From positions 110,315,054-110,379,053 of the forward strand of contig OW121846.1 of NCBI GenBank assembly GCA_933228895.1: a DNA stretch of 64,000 nucleotides, given 5' to 3'. Positions 23,940 to 35,019 of the stretch are shown piece by piece. The notes beneath the pieces were generated by a model. It saw only the letters and a program-made list of their open reading frames with translations. It had not been told where the DNA came from and made no database searches. Position 1 is the first letter of the stretch. Each line of letters starts with the position of its first letter. The translations under genes were made by a program, and so were the position numbers. This DNA comes from Platycnemis pennipes. Its lineage: Eukaryota > Arthropoda > Insecta > Odonata > Platycnemididae.

Positions 23940-25300
23940 CACAAAATCGTCCAAAATTGGAGAAGAGATCTAATTTGAAATCATTAGTTAATTGTGGTCG
24001 ATGAAATCATTTGCTAGCATAAAAAGGCAAATTTTTTCCCTCCAAGAAATAGCAATACCAAGACATAGGCGACGGATGATCACAGGGTGCCATCATATAT
24101 GTGCTGTAATAGCACTTCTTAGGATTCATATTGTACTGAGTTACAGTACATCCGCAACTCAATTGGTTTGTCATCCTTCTCAAAATTAACTTTTTGCAGA
24201 AATCTGTGAAGTCTTTGTTATATTAAACGTTATATGTAGTTATTTTTAATTTAACTGGTGGAATAAATGTTCTAGCTTCAAAAGCACGCTAAGATTAATT
24301 CTAGGCTGTGAAAAATTCACACAAAAATGTGTTGAAAGAAATTCATTAAACATTATACGAGAAAAAGCCGGAAATACAAATAATAAAATAAAATTCAAGT
24401 GTCACCCACTGCTTAGTTTAGCTTAACAGTTATACCATACTACGCTTTCCCCATAACACCTCAAATGATGAAAGGAATTCGTTTGTAACCCTTATTTTGT
24501 GAATTTAAGCTCTTATAACCTTATTCTGTTATTTTCAACATGTAAAAAGATATTTTTTATTTTCTCGGCAAAGCTTTGCTCTTTAGTTCTACATTTCAGG
24601 TCAGCTAACAAATTAGTAATTTTGGGTTTCAGTTTTATAGCTTCTTTAATGTTCACCACCAGTCATACTAGTCTCCTGAATTATAGTGACCACATTCACA
24701 ACTAGGCAGCACCTACATTTAAAACAGTACACCATAATACATTAATGATGGGATTCGCAGAAACGGATTCAACCTCACATATTTCCAAAATTATTACCAA
24801 TGAAGATATATTTTAAGAATATTCTCGCCATATTTCCTATTTGAAATTCTTTGACTTGTTTGATTTCACTAATGGCATAAAATCGTTAAGATTAAACTTT
24901 CATAATCTAATCCCTCTCATCAAAAGTAAATTAATAGATTGATTATAAAAAAATTTTAATAATTGGTCAATCAAATGTGAATGTAAATTGCAGTCATTTG
25001 ATTTGAGATGACGCACGGACGAGAAAATTGGTTCAATTACATTTTTAATTACCAAATTATTTCCAGCGTATGAAGAGTATCACTCTTCATGCAGCATTTT
25101 GCACAGTAAACAAAAATTTTTTACACTAATTCGAACCATTTTCACCAGTAATAGTTCCACATCTGGATGTGCGGATCGTTTCTACATTTTCGCGCAACAA
25201 AGTAGCTTCGTCAGTCAGGGAATCTCATCAGATGTTCTGATATGTGCTACCTGCAACGGAGCAAAATATTTAAATCGTCTGGCGTCGCCACATTGTCTGC
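23940..25300. other. AT-rich stretch, nothing recognised
   Basis: Only short frames (up to 68 codons) without domain features, and no repeat ends seen. Confidence 0.45.
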
Positions 25301-25304
25301 CTTA

Positions 25305-26073
25305 AGGCCGCTTTACACAGCGAATGATCATGCGAATGACACCATGCGCATGAAGATCGTGCGTCGTGTAATACGGAAACCTCCTCGCATGAAATTCATT
25401 CGCATGATTCCTTGAATGATCGCGTGATACGGGCGCACGACGTCCGTCTTTGTCTTTACGAGCGGGTAGAGGAGGATTCAAATTAAGCAAGTGTAGGACG
25501 AAACCCAATTATAATTTCGTTTTTTCGTACTTATACAATTTATTGTATAAGTACAAAATATCCGAGGTCATAAATTACGTTTCGTGGCTGCAGGTAGAGC
25601 TCGACCTCTATTTTTCATCTTATAGATGTCTCCTTCTAGCTTTCTCGGGCAAAATTGTGGCTGCAACCGTTGTAATGGTCACAGTAGCAGCCGATACGAA
25701 AGCTAAACCGTATCGAACCATCATTAATAGCTCTACTTCTTAAGGGAATTCTTAATACTGTACTACTACTTAAGGGAAGCCTTCAGATTAAATAAACAGC
25801 ATGCATAATTTCATCAATCACGTATATCAGATGATATAGACCAACCATTCCGACCATAGATATAGTTGCCTTGGTCGTAAATCTCCCATGAATATATATG
25901 TACTATCGATAGGCCTACCACTGCGCATTGTTTCTGCGCAGAACATTCAAGGAATTAATTCGAATGATCATTCGCCATGTAAAACGCTATAAGCGGAAGC
26001 AATTTCAAGTTATCACTTAAATTCATTCGCGAATGAGTTCAATCTTATGATCATTCGCCGTGTAAAACGGCCT
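25305..26073. mobile_element. PIF/Harbinger-like non-autonomous DNA element (769 bp)
   Basis: The left end aggccgctttacacagcgaa and the right end (reverse complement aggccgttttacacggcgaa) form inverted repeats that continue into tgatcat. Further internal copies of the gaatgatc/attcgc motif lie near both ends. The flanking trinucleotides are TTA (left) and CTA (right), one mismatch from the TWA duplication of PIF/Harbinger elements. The interior holds a 97-codon frame (25450-25743) with no transposase motif and a perfect 12-bp palindrome at 25527-25554. This is most likely a MITE-like deletion derivative. The superfamily assignment is an inference from the TIR and the 3-bp target. Confidence 0.8.
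25527..25554. repeat. Perfect 12-bp palindrome with 4-nt loop
   Basis: gtacttatacaa, the loop ttta, then the exact reverse complement. It sits inside the 25.3 kb DNA element. Confidence 0.85.
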
Positions 26074-26079
26074 CTAGAG

Positions 26080-28110
26080 ATGGCACTAACTTAATGACAC
26101 GTTGGATTGAAACGTTTGAGTTTTGTAACGCGAGTTGGAACACTGTAAAGGGCAAACGAGGACTTCAGGACTTCACAAAACATCTAAATACATCCGCTCG
26201 CTTACGTAGTTTCTCCAATAACATGTTTCATCGAACCCCTGCGATAGGACACAAAAGCGGTTGAACACCTCCCGGCCACGTGTGCGAGAGACATGATAGG
26301 TATGAACTGAACACACATCATAGTAATTGACTTGTGGCCTGATAGAAGGCCGCCTATCGGATGCCAGTCTCCGTTCACAAACCCTTTTGCTTTGTCCTTC
26401 TCATTAATAAATCCATTCTCCCCGTCTCTTTATCGCTGCTAACGAAAACCACGCGAGATTAGCGTGTCCTGGGTACCTGGTAGCGGTCCGGACAAACGGA
26501 CGCAACCAAGTCGGGCAAATGGAAGCGGGGGAGGGTCGAAATTATTTTACGCCAGTTGGAGGTCCCGTTGGTCCAGCAAATGATTGATGATCAATGGAGC
26601 GGGCAACTCTACTCGAGCTTCCGCCACGCCCCTACTCTCGGAAATTCCTCCGGAAACACAGGGTACCTTAGAACAGATCTGTTGAACCCATCGTCGTGGG
26701 TTCGTCAACGCCGATATCCACTAGATGTAATCCGTCCTTGCGGCACCGAGAAGAGGAAACACTGGCATCCCCCCACCCACTCCCCGCTATAATTTCATTA
26801 GCCTCGCAGTGCGAAGGGCTTCTTCACCAAATCATGCAAAGAGATCCCAATTTTAAAGTAAATTAACAAACAATGGATATTGAGTACTACGAGGGAAATC
26901 CCTCCGCATTCTGTTTCTAAGGAAAGTTTTTTTCATGTGCCATGTCACGTACCGGAAACCAGGGTGTCCGAATAACATCTTCCACCGCGGAGGAATTATT
27001 CACATGAAACATTAGGATACCAGTTCCTATTATTGGAGAGATTGTGAAGATCAGTCTTTCAGGTTCATGTTTCAAGTAGGAAAAGAAGAAGAGCAGTAGT
27101 AAATTCTTTTTATTTATCTCCCCCTTTATTTACAGAGCGTAATCATCACAATGACGTCAAGCTTTAGATAACAAATACATGATAATATTTTGTGACCTGA
27201 ATGGGTTACACACGATGGAAATCGTTCGAGCCAGAGATTTGAACTTTTAAGAGAAAAAACTCATTACGTTTTGAGTGACAATGTTTTTCGGCTACTCTAC
27301 GCAGTATCCATTTAACTAGAGTCATTGGTACTTTCTCGTTTTAACCCTGGTTAACCCTATTGTTTTATTTTTCTTTATGCCATTCCCCAATTTAACATTC
27401 TGATTTCAATTTCGCAGTTCATCATAGCTAATTTGTGGTTGGAGTCTCTGCGTCAGCATCTGGGAAACTACGTAAATTGATGATGCAGTTTCTGCATCTC
27501 TGTCTAGCTTCATGATAATGTATGTAAATATGTACTAAAATTAAATCTAAAAGATATCTCTCTATATCCTCTATATTTTCATGTGCATCTACGTTATTTG
27601 TGATGCTTTAACACGGTGATGGTTATGACTAACCCATTGCCCTTGAAAAACTCGACCGATTTTAGTTAAAACATTGGAATAGTTTAAAAGTAACATTTTC
27701 ATTCAAATGCACTTACGCTAAAACATACTTTGGTAAAATTAAACCCATTATGGTTCCTGGAAAATTTAAATTTAAAAAAGAAAATTTGAAAAGGAAAATT
27801 TAAAAACAAATTCTTTTAAAATATCATTAATATAAACATTTTTTTATAAATTCCGAAATGTACACGGTCACTTAAAGAAAAAGGGTCTGCGATGTCATTT
27901 TATAATCAAAATATACGTATTATCAAAATATACGTCAAAATATTAAAATCTCAGGCTACTCGATTTAAATGCGTTTTAAACTAGTCCAGACTTGGCAGAT
28001 CACCTAAAATGCAAATGTAATTACATCTCTTTAAAATTCTCCTCTCTTAACGTCTTACTATGATTGCAGAGTCCCTCCATTTGAATGAGTTCGCAGACAC
28101 ACAGAACCTA
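26080..28110. other. Unannotated stretch
   Basis: It is mostly AT-rich, with a GC-richer part near 26450-26790 that has a 78-codon frame without domain features. Short A-rich imperfect tandem repeats are visible at 27770-27810 (ggaaaattta unit) and 27905-27945 (atcaaaatatacgt twice). No gene was recognised. Confidence 0.4.
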
Positions 28111-28114
28111 ACAT

Positions 28115-28575
28115 TGCTAAAACCTAAAATACCTATTCTGATCTCTGTTTTGCAAAACCTTCCCTGCCCCGTTATACTGGCGCCCTTCTCAATTAGCGCT
28201 GAGCTGCCAATTAGGACGCAAACAACCCGAGTCATAATGCCGACCCATTTCCTCTCAGAGGCATCTCTCTCGTCGGTTACGCCCCCCACCCCTACACTCC
28301 CCGCGCACAATTTGGGATTTGCCAGTACATCTCTTGATGTATTGCCCCAATTTGTGCGCGGAAAAATGAATTCTTAAACCTCTCCGTCCTGCTATCCATT
28401 TCTCTAAATTTATCATCGTGATTCGTCTTCCGTAATACACTGGTGTTTATAATATTCTCGAAACCTCTTGGGTGAATCTATCCGTTCGAAATTTCTGCAG
28501 AATTATTCAGTGAGTATTCTGAAGGAAATTCAATCGGTACATTAGTACGAATGCCGTCTGATAAAATTGTTATAA
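28115..28575 (-). pseudogene. CR1/Jockey-group LINE 3' fragment with foldback insertion
   Basis: The segment 28325-28565 matches 20880-21060 in the same orientation, and the cctaaaatacct block at 28120 matches the 20860s. In minus-strand translation the best piece is a TERFKNSFF-like segment, typical of the end of CR1/Jockey ORF2. Between the two matching blocks this copy carries about 185 bp absent from the 20.9 kb copy, starting with an inverted arm at 28301-28316. The copy is non-functional. Confidence 0.55.
28301..28361. repeat. Hairpin at the point where two LINE copies diverge
   Basis: The arm ccgcgcacaatttggg (28301-28316) pairs with 28346-28361 with one mismatch. Inside, agtacatc pairs with gatgtatt. 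Only the right arm exists in the sibling copy at 20.9 kb, so the left arm is a copy-specific inverted duplication. Confidence 0.75.
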
Positions 28576-28619
28576 AGGCATATGAGAAAATTTTCTTTTT
28601 AAATATCATCATCATCCGT

Positions 28620-29035
28620 AAACAATCCTAGGATTGCTTAGACGCAGCCCTCAATTCTTCTATCGGCAACCTCTTCATATTAACGTAATTCCTCTCTTTC
28701 ACGTCCTTTACGACCTGTTTTATATCATTCATACGAGTTTGCCTTTTCCATTCTTCCCTTTGTCCCTCGACGATAGCCTTTATTCGGCCATCGTGTCTAA
28801 ATATACGGCTGATTAAATTGTCCCGTATTCATTTTAGGGTTTTCTGCCAACTTCTCTTTTCTTCCACTCTTCTTAAGACTTCTTCGTGTGTCAATCGGTC
28901 GATCCATTTTATCTTCATCATTCTTCGGAAGCACCACGCTTCAAATGCTTCCAGCCTTGACTTCTCTGCTGCTGTTATCGTCTATGCTTCGCTGCTATAT
29001 AGTAAAATGCTCCAGATGTATGCTCTAACTATTTA
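28620..29035 (-). pseudogene. RTE-group LINE C-terminal fragment
   Basis: The minus strand repeats the C-terminal blocks of the 19.2-20.7 kb element: the EKSRLE..KRGASEE-like segment with an RMMKIKWIDRLT-like block, an ETLRRV-like block, a GRIKAIVEGQ-like block and a YIKQVVKDVKE-like tail. DNA blocks shared with 19255-19600 include gcttccagccttgacttctc-type and cggccatcgtgtct-type stretches. The copy is 5'-truncated near 29035 and stop-interrupted. Confidence 0.8.
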
Positions 29036-29039
29036 AATA

Positions 29040-29930
29040 TGACAACGAAAAAATCTTGCTAAACGATTAGCTTCCTTGAAATACTGATGGCGCAAAAAAT
29101 TATGAAATTCAGTTTATTGGGCAGTAGTTAAGTAAAATACGCACCTTATAATATGAAATTTACTCAGGTACCGCCGACAATCTTGAATTTTACAGCTTCG
29201 TTAGTATTTTGGGAAAGAGATTTGATCAGTTGATTTGCAGCTGGATAGATGTGGCACTTACAAAGAGGAGCATATAGGTACTTCAGCGGAGTTAATAGTG
29301 TTTGCAACGAAGCATTTGAATGATAAATTGTGACCAGATGGGTAACTTTACACGCTGCTTTGTTTCCAGGAACTTAAAACAACCCTCTACCATCAGAAAA
29401 CAATCTATCAGAATGGATTTAGGCATAGCCTCCTTTAAAACAGGCCATGAAATGGAAATGTAGTGCCAGGGTGCTATGGAGCCTACTTGTTTGAAAGACG
29501 GTTAAGTTATTGTGTTAGAATGCTTAGTAAAAAATATTTGTTTTTTTAATATTTTACGTTACTCTTGGAATTAGCGTATATTTATTACGTGCATTTTGGT
29601 GGGGTGGAATAACTACACACAATTTTTTTATGCTAAAATTATAACATAAAATTTGTTTCCGTATTTCAAAATGTAGTGTGGAAATGTGGTTGGCTAAATT
29701 TTCCCTCAGTAATTGCTAGGAACATTTGTGGTGAAGAAAGTTGATAAACTGTGTTTCAATTTCATTTACAAGTTGGATGCGATTAATACCTTTTTAAATC
29801 AAATTTTGGCGATGATATTTTCATTCAACTTGTGTGTATGGAGTCAACTTCCTTATGTTTCTTATTTCCGAAATACCTTTGACCTCCGTATCTTTGTGTT
29901 CTTTATCACTCCAACAAGATGTAACTTTTT
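29040..29930. other. AT-rich stretch, nothing recognised
   Basis: No gene or repeat recognised. The 29713-29976 plus-strand frame (87 codons) is Phe/Leu/Val-rich and ends inside the THAP-like frame in another phase. Confidence 0.4.
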
Positions 29931-29938
29931 CATTTTAA

Positions 29939-30130
29939 ATGTCCCGTTGTTGCTTTACGCCAGGTTGCAGGAGTGACATTTGTTTTTCTATGGATAACGG
30001 ATGCATCTCCGTATTTTATTCTCCCAAGACGAACGCCGTTTGGAACGATGTCTTAGAAATATTCCAAGGGAGAACTGGAGTCTTACAAATTCAGAAGAGT
30101 GTATCAGGATCATTGCTTAAAGTGATATTA
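29939..30130 (+). pseudogene. Broken THAP-type zinc finger
   Basis: The frame from ATG 29939 begins MSRCCFTPGCRS and continues to ISVFYSPKTNAVWNDVLEI. THAP domains (C2CH zinc fingers) have two early cysteines five residues apart, a proline near residue 26 and a tryptophan near 36. Here these are Cys5, Cys10, Pro29 and Trp35. The second metal pair should be C-x2-H about 20 residues later. In this frame it is absent, but in the next frame, around 30099-30116, a YQDH segment follows RRV, as if a 1-nt shift had occurred and the cysteine had become Tyr. The original was probably a THAP-type transposase (P-element-like) or a THAP gene exon. The copy is not functional. Confidence 0.55.
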
Positions 30131-30264
30131 TTCAGAGTTATATATGGTGGCAGAAATATATACCATACACGGCGCAAAGACTGGAGACTCGAATACCTCA
30201 TTTGTCGTATCGTCAGAAGAAGTTCAGCAGCGCTATCCCTAGTGTTTTCCATCTTTTCATGAGT

Positions 30265-33200
30265 ATCTAAACATTGTAGAATCCCCAAAAAGAAGAAATA
30301 TGAAGAAGAGTAGAGCTTCCTCCCTCTATAGGTATCATTCTCTTTTAGAGTAATGATACAAGGAGTGAACTTCACGAAGATATTAATTTACATATTTTAT
30401 TCTTGAATTAATAGGTACCAAATTAATACCAGTTAATCTTTTAGGTATTTTTTCTTTTTTCCTGCAATACTAGAAAAAACTGTCTTTATCTCATTAAGGA
30501 AACAAAATCCTTTATTTTTATATTTAACAAAATAAATCTGACAACGGGCCAGGATGAACAAAGCGTCAACAAAAAAATTGTCATTGGCTATAAGTCATGT
30601 ATTTTTAAAGAAAATGAGAGGTGTATTTACCGAGAATTACAATTTTTAAAATACAGTCTCACATTTGTAAGGCTATTTGATGGGTTCTAATGCTGCAGTC
30701 AAAATAGTTCGGTTCATCGAAAACAGAACAAAGTTGGCTACGCGGTTCAACAAAAGGAATAAATGAATAACATACAAGTAACGAAGAAATATTCATCTGC
30801 AAGGATATTACTTTTACTTTTGAACAGTCTTAGCAATTATGCTTCCCATTCATGATAATAACACTAAAAAGAAAGATTTTCCCTCAGGAAAAATATAAGG
30901 TTAAAATTTATCGACCACCAATTAACTCAAGTGCGTGTGGCGCTCGTTCTCTCCTTGATATCCACCCGTTCCCCCTCGAGTTCTCTTGGTGCTTAAAGAC
31001 TTTCGGGGGATTCCTTCTCTCTTCCTCTTTAAGCGTTTGTTTGAAGAATAGTCGAGGCTGAAGACGCTTCATCGATCGCCAGATTTTTGAGGCGAGGGAA
31101 CGCGGGAGTCCGTCGCTTCTCTTGCACCCAGCCTATTTGTGTCCCTTCCTTTTTTTCTGTTCTCGGGAAGTGGGGGCGGGAAAGCCTTTTCCACGCGTCA
31201 GTTGAAGCGGTTCCTTGAATCCCCCGCACAGAACGTACCGATAGAGAAGTGGAGTCCAATGTTTCGAAGCTCTCGAGTGACAGGGTGCCTCTCACGTGAA
31301 ACCCATCTCAGGTGATCACGGAGGTGATATCCGCTCTTTGTCGGCAAGTTGGTCGGCCATTGAAGGACAATCTATCGATGCCAGGGTTATAAACCCTGAA
31401 ATCGATAGATTTCAGTGATTTTTCCCAGCAATGAGTTTCTTACGCAATTAATTCTGCGTACACCAACAGTTATGATGAAGTCTTTCCTCCCACCTCTACT
31501 CCTTAAGGTGGCTGGGTCGAAATTTACAGGTGTATTGATTTTATTCATAATTGCAATATTTCTTCCCTTAATTATGCTCTAAAATTCTACGGGAAAATTT
31601 TTTGGGGTTTTCTGTGTAGTTTTTGAGATATTTAAGGTTTTTTTAACATGGGGCCTTATGGCGCACCCCGCTTCGTAAGGGTCAATTATGTTTTATTTAC
31701 GTTTCTACCATACAGATTTTCTCCAAAAACTGAAATGATGTGGATATTATCCAACATTTTTTATTCTGAGAAAACCAACCAGTGTTATCGACTTATTTCC
31801 TCCGTATATACGAAAGTAATAAAATATTCCCTAAATTTTCAAATATCGCGCGCGAAGTTTTGAGGTGCATTTGGCAACGTGGAATCAGACGAGGGAAAGC
31901 AAACGCGCGAGGAACTACAACAAATGACACCACAAAGTCCAAGAATATTACAATGTAGGCCCCTTGACAGAGTTAAAGAAGAAAGAAGAATTCTCTTCTT
32001 TAATCTATGGTTCTTGGGAATAGACGAATACGACACCTACCGTTACGATCGCTGAAACACAGAAACAATTGCCTAAACAACAGCAGTGCCGAATTTCAGA
32101 ATGTGCGTTGTTGCCGAGTAAAAAAGAGAAATTAAATAAATGGTTTAAATAAATGTTATACATGTTTAAGCATTTAATCACAATTACTTCGTCACTACAA
32201 AGCATGCGAATACCCATAGCACAAAATTACATACTTTTTCAATCCATACATTAAAACCAACATCTCCAAGGTAAAAGGATATGCACAGAGTGACAACGTT
32301 CAGGTTGCCAGAAACCGAATCAAGTCAAGTTTTATAATATGTTTCATGTCAATAATTAAATTAAAAAGGGCAATGTTTCAATATTACTTGAGAATTTGAG
32401 GCATCCGGTTAAAATGTCGTGTAATTTAATCACCTCCAAGCAATTTTTTAGTGCAATTGAAATTATATGAGCACTAGTTCTCAACGACTCACGATTACCG
32501 AACCAGCCACCTTAAGATAGAAGCCAGTAAATAGAAAAACTACGAATATTTAATATTTATACAAGGAAGAACTTTCATGATAATAGAAAAAATTAGCAAT
32601 AAAATAGCAAAACAATTTCATTTCAGTGCTCTCGTGCATTGATGGTTTCGATAATTTATAATTCCTGCTGATCATGCGCATCATCCAACAATATAAGACA
32701 CAATATAAGACTACAATAGGTCAAACACTAGTTCACAAATGAAAAAATATAGATTTCACAAAAATATTAATTGTAAACAGATTTGTGCACAACCAGTTTC
32801 ACCGCCAATCTGCAGGCACAAAGAATTGTTGAATCATACACATACCCACAAGTAAGAGATGGCGAGAGATGGGGAGTGGCTGGAAAGAAGAGGTGATTCG
32901 TTGGGTGGCAGTGGGTGGGTGAGAGGGAGGAAATCCAGTAAAGGAGGGGGGGAGCGTGTTGATTAGCGGCGAAAGGAATTTTGTCTTACGGGCTCGGAGG
33001 AAGGAACAGAAAAAGATTTTCGTTCACCAGTTGTCTTTTTCTCCTTATCTCGAGCTGCTGTGGCGCGTCCATCTTTTGTCCTTCGCTCTCCAGGTGGAGT
33101 GTTTCTTGAACGAAGCAACTGTTGCGGGTTTCTTCCGAGAATATATTGAAGTCATCAAAAGCGTAGTTTTGTGGAAAATAACGTTCGTAGTTATTTCCAA

Positions 33201-33990
33201 AAGTATATCTTTCCTTCTTTTTTCTCAGCAAAATGCCATTTTCACGGCTAGCCCAAAAATCCTTGTGGCAGCACGCAGGGTGATGCGTAAATGAAGATCT
33301 AGTTAAAATTTTAACCATTTATTATTCCACGATCATTATGACCAGCATATTATATTGAATTAAAGTTCAAATGGTGATATGGCGTTCTCATCAAGAGGAT
33401 TATAGAACGTGCATGTATAGCTTCTTTTCCTTCTGGTTCTGTTATTGATTGCCCTCGGAAATTAACTCCACTGTACTGATATGCGACTCCTTAGCAGCCA
33501 GTTAAACTCCTCCTCAGATTTCACGGACCTCACCTTTCCTTTTTAGTTTGAATTCGTATGGAAAAAATGTCTGTGCCTTATATTTTGTTCCACAGCCGTC
33601 ATTCAGTCTCAATAATTATATTAGCACCGATACAATGAATGAGATGGTGAACTCTAGCTACCTTATAAACTACGGACCTAGCTCAATCGACATATCTTCA
33701 AGCAGCTTCTTTGAGTATATAGAGCTATAATTTATTTTCTCTCGAGTTATAGTTCCAGCAGAATCCCTTTTGATCACAAAAAAACTTATGTTCCTAATAG
33801 ATAATTACATATGCTATTTTTTCCAAGATAATTTATTAAATTATTCCACCGTTACCAGACTCACTTCCCTACCCTCTTATCTACGTTGCAGAGCTCAAAT
33901 ATCCTATCTGCAAATAATTTGGAAGTCTCAAGCGCGAAGTATACTCCAGAACGATTTAGGAGGCTCCTATAGATGCGGAGGGTCGGCAGT
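30265..33990. other. Long stretch without recognised genes
   Basis: It is AT-rich, apart from a CpG-containing patch at about 31040-31310 (88-codon minus frame, no domain) and a G-rich strip at about 32860-32955. The overlapping frames at 32956-33294 (plus, 112 codons) and 32986-33318 (minus, 110 codons) show no domain. A hairpin lies at 31369-31412. Confidence 0.4.
31369..31412. repeat. 20-bp imperfect palindrome
   Basis: The arm aatctatcgatgccagggtt pairs with the following arm around a loop of about 4 nt. Only two positions in the stem mismatch. The outer part is the ctatcgat palindromic motif. No terminator or regulatory role can be read from it in a eukaryotic context. Confidence 0.75.
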
Positions 33991-33993
33991 TGT

Positions 33994-34320
33994 TGGTTGG
34001 TTATTTAGGGGAGGCGACCGACAGCTGAGGTCATTTGCGCCATATAGGATAGGTGGATAATTGGGTAATGGGAGTTTTCGAAAACGGAGGAAGGGTGAAG
34101 AGAAACCCGGCGTCGGCATTAGCCTACTCTTAATGACAGGCGTCAAGGGGACCACTGCTTAACGTCCCATCCGACGGACGGAGTACTGAACTTGAAATGC
34201 CCTCCACTACGAACTCAAGTGGGGACCGGTTTTCCACTGAAAAATCCGCCACTGCCGGGAATCGAACTCGGGCCCTCGGGATGGGAGGCCAGTACTCTAG
34301 CCACCACACCAACCCGATCC
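33994..34320 (-). mobile_element. tRNA-derived SINE, family 1, near full length
   Basis: On the minus strand the head runs from about 34320 with a tggctagagtactgg A-box-like segment, gcctcccat, and gggcccgagttcgattcccgg containing the B box. The body is the same as in the 7.36-7.72 kb copy without its internal palindrome, and the 3' end is taaccaaccaac near 33994. Degenerate flanking repeats (gtcggcagttgt before, gtcggtttttgt after) may be an aged target-site duplication. The tRNA part again resembles tRNA-Gly(CCC). Confidence 0.88.
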
Positions 34321-34334
34321 CCGTCGGTTTTTGT

Positions 34335-34480
34335 TACCCTGGGAAGGTGACCGATAGCCAAGCACCATTTAGGATAGGTGGGTGGTTCATTAGAGGTATG
34401 ACTTTTTCGGGGAATGGAGGACGGGAGAAGAGAAATCCGACGTCGGCATTTGCTCGCTCTTAACAAAATGCGCCAAGACG
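34335..34480 (-). mobile_element. tRNA-derived SINE, family 1, 3' part only
   Basis: It matches the 3' half of family 1: the gaccgatagc block, the aggataggtggg block, the aatggaggacggg block and the cgtcggcatttgctcgctct block. It stops at about 34480 before the tRNA-like head. It lies immediately beside the copy at 33994-34320 in the same orientation. Confidence 0.8.
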
Positions 34481-34624
34481 GAGCATCGCTCGAAGCACAA
34501 CGCAGACTCCGATTCCACGAACCCCATCGTTTGTTCTGTTACACCTCGGGCATTAGAAGTCAAGTAGAATGTGCCATGGGGAAGTTTCGTCTGTCTTGTT
34601 TTGTTTCATCTGCTGGAAAATTAT

Positions 34625-34740
34625 ATTACATCTACATCTACCCTGTGAGCTACCGCGAGGGTATATGAGAGGGGGTGAAGGATCATCAAGCATGCACTAT
34701 TTACATACAACATAGAGCTGTTAAGAAGTTGCTGAAAATA
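34625..34740 (-). mobile_element. CR1/Jockey-group LINE 3' terminus (minus)
   Basis: The tail acatctacatctac is followed by ccctgtgagctaccgcgagg, then gtgaagg-tcatcaagcatgc, which is the reverse complement of the 3' UTR end of the 5 kb copy. The element therefore runs leftward and ends here. Only about 110 bp is recognisable. Confidence 0.8.
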
Positions 34741-34839
34741 ATTCACCTATTTGCCAATGGCACAGTATACGGATTGTATAGGAAAATTCATGGTCCAAAC
34801 GATAAATCTATATTTAATAGCTTTAGCAATCAGGTGTGA

Positions 34840-35010
34840 GAAAATGGTCATTATACCCTTTTTAGACCTCGTATGGAATACACTGTCACTCTCATGGAAT
34901 AAGCTGTCACTGGGTGCTTAAGATAGGTAGGCTTAAGGTACGAACTGGAATGTATGCAGCGAAGATCGGCAAGATTTGAAAAGTAAGGGTACGATAACCA
35001 CATAAGCGTC
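34840..35010 (+). pseudogene. CR1/Jockey-group LINE ORF2 scrap (plus)
   Basis: The plus-strand translation contains RMEYTVTL-like sequence (compare HLEYAASVW) and, after a small insertion, LECMQRRSARFEK followed by GYDNHISV. These match the LDSVQRRAARFVKR block of the 5 kb copy. It points opposite to the 3' terminus at 34625-34740, so two separate insertions or an inversion are involved. Confidence 0.7.
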
Positions 35011-35019
35011 CATTTTTCC

